64,000 nt of DNA from Dyadobacter alkalitolerans DSM 23607 (GTDB lineage Bacteria > Bacteroidota > Bacteroidia > Cytophagales > Spirosomataceae). This document shows, one piece after another, positions 17,425 through 25,563 of the stretch. The position numbers were made by a program, and so were the translations under genes. Position 1 is the first letter of the stretch. Every line of letters starts with the position of its first letter. The DNA lies in contig NZ_AUAS01000013.1 of NCBI RefSeq assembly GCF_000428845.1, positions 1 to 64,000 on the forward strand. Reading direction: 5' to 3'. The notes under the pieces are model-generated. The model saw only the letters and a list, made by a program, of their open reading frames with translations, ran no database searches and had not been told where the DNA came from.

Positions 17425-18228
17425 TTATTTTGAAATGTAGAAGTTCCTGATTTTATCCGTCAGCAGCCTGTAAATCTCAGTCCAATCCTCATTGGTTTCC
17501 TGCAAATATTCCAAATGCCGGTTGGTCGTTTTCCAGTCGCCCCGCCTTGCCGGGCCGGTCTGGCCCAGCGAAGGATCATTGGAAAGTAATGCTTTGTGGA
17601 TGGTGGTTTGGATAAGGGGTTTTAGTAAATCAAAATTCAGCTGTTCGCTTTCGAGCATATTTTGGGAAACAGTGAGGAGATAATTGGTAAAGTTGCTGGC
17701 AAATACGGCTGCCACATGCAGGATAAAACGCTCATCGGAATCCATGCGGCTTACATTGTCACTCACGCTCTGCGCCAATTGAATGAGCTTATTCTCAATC
17801 AGTTCGTTTTTTGATTCAATGCAAAATGGAAGTTCTTTGTAATTCATTTCCAATCCTTTTGTGAAGGTTTGAAGCGGGTAAAAAACACCGGTATGCACAT
17901 ATACGTCGCTGTAAATCTCGACCAGGTTCTGGAATTCTGCTAGTGATCTGGTTCCTGAGGTGTGGACCAGCATTACGCCTTCGGGGAGCACGATGCGTTC
18001 GATCACACTTTCCAGAGCATCATCGGAAACGGCTATCACGATGAGATCAGCTTCACTCTCAGCAAAATTAAGGTCCGGCTGAATGTTGGTATCATACAGG
18101 TAGGAAGCCAGTTGACGGGCTTTCTGGGTGTCGCGGCTATATACTTCACAAATCCAGTGCCCGGCATCTTCAAAGGCCTGGGCAAGGTGCCAGGCCACGT
18201 TTCCGGAACCAACGAAAGAGATTTTCAT
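17425..18228 (-). CDS. Rossmann-like plus DUF2520 domain protein
   Basis: The 267-residue protein starts with a dinucleotide-binding motif (FVGSGNVAWHLAQAF) and a second strand block LIVIAVSDDALESV, followed by HTSGTRSL. The C-terminal half (about 125-265) is helical DUF2520 with FASNFTNYLL and TGPARRGD. The family resembles ketopantoate reductase or NADP-dependent dehydrogenases; its substrate is unknown. In Bacteroidota it commonly sits next to the KdsC-like phosphatase, as here, so they may share a pathway. Confidence 0.83.
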   Translation of the reverse strand: MKISFVGSGNVAWHLAQAFEDAGHWICEVYSRDTQKARQLASYLYDTNIQPDLNFAESEADLIVIAVSDDALESVIERIVLPEGVMLVHTSGTRSLAEFQNLVEIYSDVYVHTGVFYPLQTFTKGLEMNYKELPFCIESKNELIENKLIQLAQSVSDNVSRMDSDERFILHVAAVFASNFTNYLLTVSQNMLESEQLNFDLLKPLIQTTIHKALLSNDPSLGQTGPARRGDWKTTNRHLEYLQETNEDWTEIYRLLTDKIRNFYISK

Positions 18229-18278
18229 TCACAAAACGTTATATCCGCCTAAGATATGGCATAAAGTTAATTTCACAA

Positions 18279-18998
18279 TCAGTTGACGAGTGGGGCGGTT
18301 TGTGCTGCGCTGGTAATGCCATCGGGCAATTCCATAATGCGCATGTTACGGAAATGGATTTCAGCGCCTTCCGCTTCCAGACAAATGTAGCCGCGTTTTC
18401 TTTCAGAGTTCCGCAAACCATTGACAAACTTGCCATTAACAGAAAGCTTCACAGTCCCGTCTACGCACACCACTACATATTTATTCCACTCGCCTTTGCC
18501 TTTACAGCGCTTTTCGAGGGATTTGCTTCTGATTCCGCGGGGGTTATCCGGAATGGCTGTCATACCCATGGTCGGGAACAGCTCGCCGTGCACGTAATCT
18601 TCTGTCGCATTGTGCTGGGGCGCGTAATCCAGTTCCAGCATTTGGACCTCAATGGCCTTGGTAAGCGGATCATGCTCCTGGGGCGTGCCTTCGCTCCATA
18701 CGAAAATGCCCGAATTGCCGCCCGCTTCCATATGTTTCCATTCCACTTCCAGGATAAAATTTTCATACTGCTTGTCAGATCGCATCACGCCTATGGGCTT
18801 GCCGGAACAAATGAGCGTACCGTTTTTTACCTTCCATGTGTCTTTGGAGGTGTTTACATCAATCCACCCGTCCAGGTTTTTGCCGTTAAAGAGCGGCCGG
18901 AATGATAGGTTTTCCGCATTCTGAGCAAGGCTCATGTGAAGCGACAGCGCGAAAGCCAGCAATGTCATTGCTAAATGTTTGGGAGAAGTGTTTTTCAT
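18279..18998 (-). CDS. Secreted DUF1080 (3-keto-disaccharide hydrolase-like) protein
   Basis: From ATG 18998 the protein is 239 residues, with a signal peptide ending near LSLAQ and the DUF1080 concanavalin-like domain: [13 protein letters not shown], then NGTLICSG, then NSGIFVW, and [15 protein letters not shown]1080 proteins are periplasmic or exported and several act on 3-keto-glycosides. A longer frame to 19049 adds 17 residues with no signal-like properties, so I reject it. The gene lies 50 bp upstream of DUF2520 on the same strand, and whether it is in the same transcript is unclear. Confidence 0.82.
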   Translation of the reverse strand: MKNTSPKHLAMTLLAFALSLHMSLAQNAENLSFRPLFNGKNLDGWIDVNTSKDTWKVKNGTLICSGKPIGVMRSDKQYENFILEVEWKHMEAGGNSGIFVWSEGTPQEHDPLTKAIEVQMLELDYAPQHNATEDYVHGELFPTMGMTAIPDNPRGIRSKSLEKRCKGKGEWNKYVVVCVDGTVKLSVNGKFVNGLRNSERKRGYICLEAEGAEIHFRNMRIMELPDGITSAAQTAPLVN

Positions 18999-19068
18999 GT
19001 TAATAATTTTACGTTTAAGGTTTAGGATCGGAAAGGTGCAATATCGCAATTCTTCAAATGCTGTAAAC

Positions 19069-19076
19069 TATATTTG
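19069..19076 (+). promoter_or_regulatory. -7 box before the outer-membrane protein gene
   Basis: TATATTTG fits the Bacteroidota -7 consensus exactly. A TTG 20 bp upstream is not present, so the promoter is only half supported. The expected start site near 19083 leaves a leader of about 46 nt to ATG 19129. Confidence 0.35.
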
Positions 19077-19128
19077 AATCCAGGTTGATTTGTTTAAAAT
19101 AATTTCTCACACTAAAAATTTAATTAAA

Positions 19129-19842
19129 ATGTTTAGAATGAAGGTTTTCTGCTTTTTCGCAGCGATTACAGCAGCCCTCGGCACAGTTCAGGTTTATGGC
19201 CAAGGCCAATCACAGCTCAGTGCGGTTATTGACGTCGGTACCGGTTTCAGCGATGATAGATCTTGGGCACCCTCTGTATTGTATTATGAGCAGATAGGTC
19301 TGAACCGTGTTCCATGGTTCCGGCTTGGGCTGGGGATAAGAGCATGGGGTTATTATGCCAACCGGACCAATTTATATACAAAAACCGGCTCTCCGCAGGA
19401 TTACCTGGAATACAGAAAAGTATCTGCCAATGGGTTAAGCTTTGTGGTTGGGGCAAACCTGCGATTCTGGAAAATTGATCTTGGCGTTAATACCGACGTT
19501 ATAGGAGCTTCTTTTGGATCAAAAAGGAGGGCTTTTTATGAAAAAACGACAGCCACGCCAGGCACCGGCGCGCCTCATTTCAATCAATGGTTATCGACCT
19601 CTCCGGTAATTTTCAACGCGGCTCCCTTGTTTTTGGAAAACTACAACGGGCAGTCCGAAGCATACGCACGCATTTATCTGACCAGGGGAATTGGCCTTAA
19701 AATCGGATATCTCTATGGGCACATTGCGTATCGCACACACAATGCAGATGACCGCAAGGTGTTCCTGGACAACAAGCAGCGCCGCGTTTCACAAAACTAT
19801 GGCATGCCGTATGCGGCGCTGAGTTTCCCGTTGCAACATTAA
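19129..19842 (+). CDS. Putative outer-membrane beta-barrel protein, unknown function
   Basis: The protein is about 237 residues with a signal peptide (hydrophobic stretch ending VQVYGQ) and alternating aromatic/hydrophobic strands such as FRLGLGIRAWGYYA, LSFVVGANLRFW and IGLKIGYLYGHIAY, consistent with a small 8-10 strand barrel. I recognise no specific family. The open frame extends upstream to a TTG at 19090, but ATG 19129 fits the -7 box at 19069 and gives a normal signal peptide; ATG 19138 is an alternative. It stands alone between divergent DUF1080 and the ribosomal operon. Confidence 0.6.
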   Translation: MFRMKVFCFFAAITAALGTVQVYGQGQSQLSAVIDVGTGFSDDRSWAPSVLYYEQIGLNRVPWFRLGLGIRAWGYYANRTNLYTKTGSPQDYLEYRKVSANGLSFVVGANLRFWKIDLGVNTDVIGASFGSKRRAFYEKTTATPGTGAPHFNQWLSTSPVIFNAAPLFLENYNGQSEAYARIYLTRGIGLKIGYLYGHIAYRTHNADDRKVFLDNKQRRVSQNYGMPYAALSFPLQH

Positions 19843-19904
19843 GCGCCCTACAACCTGAAACAGGCGTTGATTCCCCGCAGCCAGGTGAAATTTCACAAAC
19901 ATAC

Positions 19905-19935
19905 TTGTTATTCAATTTGTTAAACTCTATATTTG
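19905..19935 (+). promoter_or_regulatory. Promoter of rplM-rpsI
   Basis: TTG at 19905-19907, a 20-bp spacer and TATATTTG at 19928-19935 are a full match to the Bacteroidota housekeeping promoter. The start site should be near 19942, giving a leader of about 67 nt to the GTG at 20009. Confidence 0.65.
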
Positions 19936-19938
19936 CAC

Positions 19939-19971
19939 TCCCATTTTGCGATGGGACTGTCTTGTTACAGT
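19939..19971 (+). promoter_or_regulatory. Two small hairpins in the rplM leader
   Basis: TCCCAT (19939-19944) pairs with ATGGGA (19951-19956), and ACTGT (19956-19960) pairs with ACAGT (19967-19971). They are back to back at the 5' end of the predicted leader. In Escherichia coli, L13 represses its own operon through the leader; whether this leader does the same is an inference. Confidence 0.3.
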
Positions 19972-20008
19972 GTAATTTATTGAAAATCAATTAAAATTTT
20001 TGTTAATC

Positions 20009-20452
20009 GTGGATACGTTAAGCTACAAAACCATCTCGGCGAACAAAAACACAGTGAACAAGGAGTGGGTTGTTGTGGATGCTCAGGATGCAATTTTAGG
20101 CCGTTTGGCTAGTGAGGTTGCGAAAATTATCAGAGGCAAGCACAAGGCAAATTACACTCCTCATGTGGACTGTGGTGATAATGTTATCATTATCAACGCC
20201 GATAAAATCAAGTTGACAGGTAAGAAAATGACCGACAAAATTTATGTTCGTCATACAGGTTACCCAGGAGGTCAGCGTTTTCAAACTCCTCGTGAGTTGC
20301 TCGAAAAACACCCAGGTCGTGTAATCGAGAAAGCCGTAAGAGGCATGCTTCCAAAGAACCGTTTGGGACGTCGTTTATTCACAAATCTGTTTGTTTATGC
20401 TGATGCAACACACCCGCACAGCGCTCAGCAACCAAAAGAAATCCAGTTGTAA
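20009..20452 (+). CDS. rplM: 50S ribosomal protein L13
   Basis: The product is 147 residues and starts MDTLSYKTISANKNTV, the usual Bacteroidota N-terminus, from a GTG codon; the longer TTG-initiated frame at 20000 adds three residues and is less likely. Family strings are WVVVDAQDAILGRLAS, the central VRHTGYPGG, and VRGMLPKNRLGR. L13 is an early 50S assembly protein. rpsI follows after 3 bp, the conserved rplM-rpsI pair, and a full promoter lies 74 bp upstream. Confidence 0.95.
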   Translation: MDTLSYKTISANKNTVNKEWVVVDAQDAILGRLASEVAKIIRGKHKANYTPHVDCGDNVIIINADKIKLTGKKMTDKIYVRHTGYPGGQRFQTPRELLEKHPGRVIEKAVRGMLPKNRLGRRLFTNLFVYADATHPHSAQQPKEIQL

Positions 20453-20455
20453 TTC

Positions 20456-20842
20456 ATGGAAGTTATCAACACAATAGGTAGAAGAAAAACAGCCGTGGCC
20501 CGTATTTATATGACGCCCGGTAAAGGAGATATCAAAGTAAACGGTCGCGATTACAAAGAATACTTTCCATTTGAAGTTCACCAGATTGTTCTTCAGCAAC
20601 CTTTTGCTGTGATCAGCGGAGGCAATGGTTATGATCTTAAAGTAAATGTAAGAGGCGGTGGAATTTCAGGACAGGCGGAAGCAATCCGTATGGCTGTTTC
20701 CCGCGCACTTTGCGAATACAACGGAGAATTCCGTGGCGCGTTGAAAAAAGAAGGATTCCTTACCCGTGACCCTCGTATGGTTGAACGTAAGAAATACGGT
20801 CGCGCTAAGGCTCGTAAGAGATTCCAGTTCTCGAAACGTTAA
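20456..20842 (+). CDS. rpsI: 30S ribosomal protein S9
   Basis: The 128-residue protein has the S9 signature GRRKTAVARIYMTPGKGDIKVN split by the typical loop, GGGISGQAEAIRMAVSRAL, and the basic C-terminus KKYGRAKARKRFQFSKR that reaches the P-site tRNA. It follows rplM by 3 bp and precedes rpsB by 87 bp. No terminator is visible between rpsI and rpsB, so readthrough into rpsB is plausible. Confidence 0.96.
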   Translation: MEVINTIGRRKTAVARIYMTPGKGDIKVNGRDYKEYFPFEVHQIVLQQPFAVISGGNGYDLKVNVRGGGISGQAEAIRMAVSRALCEYNGEFRGALKKEGFLTRDPRMVERKKYGRAKARKRFQFSKR

Positions 20843-20929
20843 TATTCAAATGTCCAGACAGTACTTATCGTGCCCGATGTGCTGTGCTGCGTAATTTATT
20901 AAGACATTTTTTCAAAACATTAATCTGTA

Positions 20930-21760
20930 ATGGCACAAATAGAATATAAAGAACTATTGGATGCAGGTGTACACTTTGGTCACCTTACCCGCAAGTGGGA
21001 TCCACGTATGGCTCCATACATCTTCATGGAGAAGAACGGGATCCACATCATTGACCTGAACAAAACATTGAGCTGCATCAACGACGCTGAGGCTGCGTTG
21101 AAGCAAATCGTTCGTTCAGGACGTAAGATCATGTTTGTTGCTACTAAAAAACAAGCGCAGGAAATCGTAACGGAAGAGGCGAAACGCCTTAAAATGCCTT
21201 ACGTAACTGATCGCTGGTTGGGTGGTATGCTTACAAACTTCGGCACAATTCGCAAGTCTTTGAAAAAAATGCAGACTCTTGAGAAGATGCTAAAAGACGA
21301 AACCACGGTTAGCAATATAGCGAAGAGAGAACGCCTGATGCTTACACGTGAAAAGGATAAATTGGAAAGAGTGTTAGGTGGTGTAGCTGACTTAACACGT
21401 CTTCCTGCTGCCCTTTTCATCGTTGATGTAAAACGCGAGCACATTGCAGTTTCAGAAGCAAAAAGATTGAACATCCCCATTTTTGCAATCTGCGACACCA
21501 ACTCAAACCCAGAACTGGTTGACTTCCCAATCCCAAGCAATGACGATGCTTACAAAGCAATTTCATTGATCACTTTGGCGATCGGAAAAGCAATCGAAGA
21601 AGGTTTGATGGAACGCAAACAAGATAAAGACGATCAGCGCCTGGTAGAGGAAGAAGAAGCGAAACGTCAGGTTGATAAAGGCAATGAGGAAACTGCAGCA
21701 GCAGCTCCTCGCGCCGAAGCTCCTGCGGAGACAAGTGTTGCTGAAAGTGATGAAGAGTAA
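20930..21760 (+). CDS. rpsB: 30S ribosomal protein S2
   Basis: The 276-residue protein has the S2 strings LLDAGVHFGHLTRKWDPRM, IHIIDLNKTL, TDRWLGGMLTNF and PIFAICDTNSNPELVDFPIPSNDDA. The last ~45 residues form an acidic, Ala/Glu-rich tail longer than in Escherichia coli but common in Bacteroidota. S2 is a late-binding small-subunit protein. A terminator follows 50 bp downstream and separates it from tsf, the gene it is usually cotranscribed with. Confidence 0.96.
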   Translation: MAQIEYKELLDAGVHFGHLTRKWDPRMAPYIFMEKNGIHIIDLNKTLSCINDAEAALKQIVRSGRKIMFVATKKQAQEIVTEEAKRLKMPYVTDRWLGGMLTNFGTIRKSLKKMQTLEKMLKDETTVSNIAKRERLMLTREKDKLERVLGGVADLTRLPAALFIVDVKREHIAVSEAKRLNIPIFAICDTNSNPELVDFPIPSNDDAYKAISLITLAIGKAIEEGLMERKQDKDDQRLVEEEEAKRQVDKGNEETAAAAPRAEAPAETSVAESDEE

Positions 21761-21810
21761 TCAGGGCGATACGGAATAGGTTTCTGACCTTTCCTGTCTG
21801 AACAGATAAA

Positions 21811-21847
21811 GTAGCCCATAGCCTATTGCTATGGGCTACAGTTTTTT
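21811..21847 (+). terminator. Rho-independent terminator between rpsB and tsf
   Basis: GTAGCCCATAGC (21811-21822) pairs perfectly with GCTATGGGCTAC (21828-21839), with a 5-nt loop, and is followed by a run of six T from 21842. It is strong enough to end the ribosomal transcript, so tsf probably has its own promoter or depends on readthrough. Confidence 0.85.
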
Positions 21848-21944
21848 AAAATTCTACCGGATGATGATTTGTTAATCGTTTTCTAACACAGCATTAACAG
21901 CCGTTTCCTTTCAAATCAGTAATAACCAATATTAAAAATAGATC

Positions 21945-22781
21945 ATGGCAATTACCGCACAAGATGTAAACAAACTCCGCCAAATGACCGGCGCGGGCAT
22001 GATGGATTGTAAAAAAGCACTTCAGGAAGCTGATGGCGATTTTGACAAAGCCGTTGATATTCTTCGTAAGCAAGGACAAAAAGTAGCAGCGAAACGTGCT
22101 GATAATGCAGTTTCAGAAGGAACAGTGGTTGTACAGATCAGCGCTGACGGAACAAATGGTAAATTGATCGCCTTTGCTTGCGAGACTGAGCCGGTTTCTA
22201 ATGTTGAAGATTTCAAAAACCTTGCACAAAGCATTTTGGACAAAGCCGTAGCAGACAACATTGCTGACAAAGACGCTTTGCTTTCCGCTACATTGCCTGA
22301 CGGCCGTCCGGTTAGCGAGCACATCGTGGATCTGGTAGGTAAATTGGGAGAGAAACTTGAAATCACTGCTTACGAAAATGTAACAGCTGACAAAGTTGTT
22401 CCTTATATCCACTCCAATGGCAAATTGGGCGTTCTGGTAGCGTTCGAAGGCGTAAACGGAACAGACGTTAGCGACCTTGGCAAAGACGTTGCTATGCAGA
22501 TCGCTGCTATGAAGCCTATCGCTTTGGACAAAGACGAAGTGGATTCTGCAACTGTTGAGCGTGAAATCGAAGTAGGTAAAGAACAAGCAAGAGCAGAGGG
22601 TAAGCCAGAAGCAATGCTTGAGAAAATTGCACAAGGAAAATTGCAAAAGTTCTACAAAGACAACACTTTGTTGAACCAGGAATTCGTAAAGGATTCTTCG
22701 CTAACAATCCGTCAGTTATTAGAGAAAACCGCTAAGGGCTTAACGGTTAAATCTTTCAAAAGAGTGTCAATCGGCGCTTAG
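21945..22781 (+). CDS. tsf: Elongation factor Ts
   Basis: EF-Ts exchanges GDP for GTP on EF-Tu. The 278 residues start with the family block VNKLRQMTGAGMMDCKKAL, followed by DFDKAVDILRKQGQK and AFACETEPVSNVEDF; the second block is the TDFV-like element that contacts EF-Tu, here in a diverged form. Length is normal. It follows rpsB in the conserved order, but a terminator lies between them and a second terminator lies directly downstream, so it may be a single-gene transcript. Confidence 0.95.
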   Translation: MAITAQDVNKLRQMTGAGMMDCKKALQEADGDFDKAVDILRKQGQKVAAKRADNAVSEGTVVVQISADGTNGKLIAFACETEPVSNVEDFKNLAQSILDKAVADNIADKDALLSATLPDGRPVSEHIVDLVGKLGEKLEITAYENVTADKVVPYIHSNGKLGVLVAFEGVNGTDVSDLGKDVAMQIAAMKPIALDKDEVDSATVEREIEVGKEQARAEGKPEAMLEKIAQGKLQKFYKDNTLLNQEFVKDSSLTIRQLLEKTAKGLTVKSFKRVSIGA

Positions 22782-22807
22782 AAGCCACTTTTTATAAAAT
22801 AATATTG

Positions 22808-22848
22808 ACAACGCCTGGTATCTATTTGTATACCAGGCGTTGTTTTTT
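22808..22848 (+). terminator. Rho-independent terminator after tsf
   Basis: ACAACGCCTGGTAT (22808-22821) pairs perfectly with ATACCAGGCGTTGT (22830-22843), with an 8-nt loop, followed by a T run. It is one of the strongest hairpins in the window. Confidence 0.9.
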
Positions 22849-22917
22849 AATATTTACAAAAAATTAATTAATCCATTAATTTTTTGGACACGCGCTATAC
22901 AGTGATTTTGAATTAAA

Positions 22918-23520
22918 ATGGTTGACAAACTTGCAAATTATGCAGCGCATAATGTAACAGACGAGGAATTGGTTAAGCTTTTTCTGGAATCCGGGGAAAA
23001 CCGATATTTTGAAAAACTCTACGACCGATATGTGCTGAAAGTATTCAAAAAATGCCTTTCACTTACGCGCGACGCCTCCAAGGCAGAAGACATTACCCAC
23101 GACGTATTTCTTAAATTGGTATTTAAAATGAATACTTTTAAGAAAGGAGCAAAATTCTCCACCTGGCTTTACACTGTTACGTATAACCACTGCATGGATC
23201 TCATGCGATCCAACAGAAAGAAAGTGATCATTGTGCATGCAGAAGATGCGGACTGCATTGAGCACATAGATCTGGACAGCGCTTTTACCACCGAGGAGGT
23301 CGATACCAAGATACTAAAACAAGCGCTCGACCAATTACCTGCGGAGGAAAAAGCCTTACTTTACATGAAGTATATGGATGACCGGAGCATCCGGCATATT
23401 GCAACAATGTCCCAAATAACAGAAAGTGCGGTTAAAATGAGGCTCTTACGCTCCCGCGAAAAGCTGAGAATTATATATCTGGAAATATCATACGCCGTGA
23501 ATTTCGGGCAAGAGTTATGA
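22918..23520 (+). CDS. ECF-type RNA polymerase sigma factor
   Basis: The 200-residue protein has sigma-70 region 2 (YDRYVLKVFKKCLSLTRDASKAEDITHDVFLKL, read here as two helices), a linker, and region 4 with LPAEEKALLYMKYMDDRSIRHIA followed by the helix-turn-helix ESAVKMRLLRSREKLR. It lacks regions 1 and 3, as in extracytoplasmic-function factors. No anti-sigma gene or SusC/D pair is adjacent, so its signal and regulon are unknown. It is flanked by terminators of tsf and, further down, mscL. Confidence 0.88.
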   Translation: MVDKLANYAAHNVTDEELVKLFLESGENRYFEKLYDRYVLKVFKKCLSLTRDASKAEDITHDVFLKLVFKMNTFKKGAKFSTWLYTVTYNHCMDLMRSNRKKVIIVHAEDADCIEHIDLDSAFTTEEVDTKILKQALDQLPAEEKALLYMKYMDDRSIRHIATMSQITESAVKMRLLRSREKLRIIYLEISYAVNFGQEL

Positions 23521-23708
23521 ATTCTGGTAATCTATTGATTACTTACCGTTGCAGTTTCTCTTCCTACGAGCCAGAGTTGAGACTCTGCATTTGAGCTTGT
23601 TTTCAACGCGCTTAATGAAAAAGATTAAAGGCGCAAAGTGCAGTTTGCTCAGGCTTAAAACATCGGATTTTTATACTCATTTAATCTTCTAACTAACCTC
23701 AACTTGTT

Positions 23709-24041
23709 ATGCTCCAGGAGTTCAAAATTTTTATTGCAAAGGGAAATGTCCTCGATCTGGCCGTCGGTGTGGTCATTGGTGCTGCTTTTGGAAAGATCAC
23801 AACCTCCCTGGTTGAAGACATTATCAATCCGATTTTGGGTCTGATTATCGGCGGAGTGGATTTCACTCAGCTGAAAATTGTGTTAAAAGAAGCAGTGGGC
23901 GATACGCCCGAGGTGGCCGTTAAATACGGTAATTTCATCCAGATTCTGATCCAGTTTATCATCATCGCATGGGTGATTTTCATGATCGTAAAACTGGCTA
24001 ACAGGCTCAGGATTTCGGAATCACTGGTTAGAAAAGAATAG
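23709..24041 (+). CDS. mscL: Large-conductance mechanosensitive channel
   Basis: The 110-residue membrane protein starts with the MscL block [26 protein letters not shown] (pore-lining TM1, residues about 10-40) and has a second helix around [17 protein letters not shown] (about 75-95). The C-terminal bundle is shorter than in Escherichia coli (136 residues), ending shortly after TM2. MscL opens under hypo-osmotic shock. The gene stands alone and ends in a strong terminator. Confidence 0.93.
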   Translation: MLQEFKIFIAKGNVLDLAVGVVIGAAFGKITTSLVEDIINPILGLIIGGVDFTQLKIVLKEAVGDTPEVAVKYGNFIQILIQFIIIAWVIFMIVKLANRLRISESLVRKE

Positions 24042-24064
24042 TCGGTTTTATATAGAAAAATGGC

Positions 24065-24097
24065 AAAACGAGGCGCATTTAATGTGCCTCGTTTTTT
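24065..24097 (+). terminator. Rho-independent terminator after mscL
   Basis: AAAACGAGGCGCAT (24065-24078) pairs with ATGTGCCTCGTTTT (24082-24095), with one G-T pair and a very small loop, then more T. It isolates mscL from the division cluster that starts next. Confidence 0.85.
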
Positions 24098-24189
24098 ATT
24101 GAGTTATTAGTTCAATAGGCAAAACTTTTTTCTGGAAAAGATTTACCTTCGTGTTCAATGCTGTTTGTTCAACGTTTAAAAGAAGTCTT

Positions 24190-25542
24190 GTGCGAAAAAG
24201 GGTCGTTATTTTGGGTGGGGGAGAAAGTGGCACCGGCGCTGCAATCCTTGCCAAATCAAAAGGTTTTGACGTGTTTTTATCAGATCGTGGCCAATTGAAC
24301 CAAAAATACATTGACGTCCTTGACCGCGAGCAGATTTCGTTTGAACAGGGAATGCATTCAGAGTCAAGGGTTCTTGAAAGTGACCTCGTTATAAAGAGTC
24401 CCGGCATTCCGGATACGGCCGCGCTGATCGTTGCATTGAAGGAAAAAGGAATTCCTGTTATCTCTGAAATCGAGTTTGCTTCCCGCTACACTGATGCCAG
24501 GATAATTGCCATTACCGGCAGCAATGGTAAGACCACTACAACGCTGCTCACGTATCACCTTTTGAAAAATGCAGGAATAAATGTTGGCCTGGCAGGCAAC
24601 ATTGGAGACAGTTTTGCATGGCAGGTTGCTGAAAAGGAATTTGACTATTATGTGCTGGAAATCAGCAGTTTTCAATTAGATAATATCCAGGATTTTCATC
24701 CGCAGATCGCCGTTCTGCTGAACATTACACCCGATCACCTAGATCGGTATGGCTATGATTTCCAGAACTATATCAATTCAAAATTCAACATTGTTCAAAA
24801 TCAGACTGCGGAAGATCATCTGATCTTTTTTGAAGACAGCGAAGTGATCGCCGCCGAGCTTTCCAAACGCAACATTGATTCTCATCAGATAAAAGTATCG
24901 CTTGCGCATAAACCTGCGGAAGGCGCTTTTCTGCATGAAGGAAAATTGATTTCAAATGTTGCCAACGGCTCGTTTGAACAGGTTTTTGATGAATTACCCA
25001 TTAAGGGCCCGCATAATGCAATCAATGCAATGTCCGCAATAGCAGTTGCGCAGCTTGTCGGCATTAGTTCCGAGAAGATTTCAGAGGGCTTGAAATCCTT
25101 TACCAACGCGCCGCATAGGCTTGAATCAGTGGAAGTTATCGATGGTGTGACTTACATTAATGATTCAAAAGCAACCAATGTTGATTCTGTATTTTACGCA
25201 TTGGGCAGTTTTGAAAAACCGATCATTTTAATTGCAGGCGGAGTGGACAAAGGCAATGATTATAGCCAGATAGAAACGCTTGTACGTAATAAAGTGAAGG
25301 GTTTAGTAGTTCTTAGTAAAGATTCCGAAAAGTTGGAAAAATACTTTTCCGGAATTACTCCTCAAATATACATAACCCAGGACGTCCAGGATGCGGTAAA
25401 TAAAGCGCAGGAATGGAGTATTCCGGGGGATATTGTACTTCTTTCTCCTGCCTGCGCAAGTTTTGATTTATTTAAAAACTACGAGGACCGGGGTGAAAAA
25501 TTTAAAGCTGCTGTCAGAAACCTTACCATTCATAATAACTAA
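24190..25542 (+). CDS. murD: UDP-N-acetylmuramoylalanine--D-glutamate ligase
   Basis: MurD adds D-glutamate to UDP-MurNAc-L-Ala in peptidoglycan precursor synthesis. The protein (about 450 residues) has the N-terminal VVILGGGESGTGAA, the Mur ligase P-loop ITGSNGKTTTT, then LEISSFQLD, NITPDHLDRY, and YINDSKATN in the C-terminal domain. The open frame begins at a GTG at 24151, but GTG 24190 starts right before the N-terminal Rossmann-like strand as in homologues. It is the first gene of the local division cluster, with ftsW 21 bp downstream. Confidence 0.93.
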   Translation: MRKRVVILGGGESGTGAAILAKSKGFDVFLSDRGQLNQKYIDVLDREQISFEQGMHSESRVLESDLVIKSPGIPDTAALIVALKEKGIPVISEIEFASRYTDARIIAITGSNGKTTTTLLTYHLLKNAGINVGLAGNIGDSFAWQVAEKEFDYYVLEISSFQLDNIQDFHPQIAVLLNITPDHLDRYGYDFQNYINSKFNIVQNQTAEDHLIFFEDSEVIAAELSKRNIDSHQIKVSLAHKPAEGAFLHEGKLISNVANGSFEQVFDELPIKGPHNAINAMSAIAVAQLVGISSEKISEGLKSFTNAPHRLESVEVIDGVTYINDSKATNVDSVFYALGSFEKPIILIAGGVDKGNDYSQIETLVRNKVKGLVVLSKDSEKLEKYFSGITPQIYITQDVQDAVNKAQEWSIPGDIVLLSPACASFDLFKNYEDRGEKFKAAVRNLTIHNN

Positions 25543-25563
25543 TAAGCATTACCGGTTACCATT

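Noticed and set aside
18300-18905. 201-codon plus-strand open frame opposite DUF1080
   Set aside because: The DUF1080 frame on the minus strand has a signal peptide and family motifs, so this frame is a shadow.
23560-23600. Short inverted repeat AGAGT/ACTCT between the ECF sigma gene and mscL
   Set aside because: The stem is only 5 bp with no T run, so it is not supported as a terminator or riboswitch.
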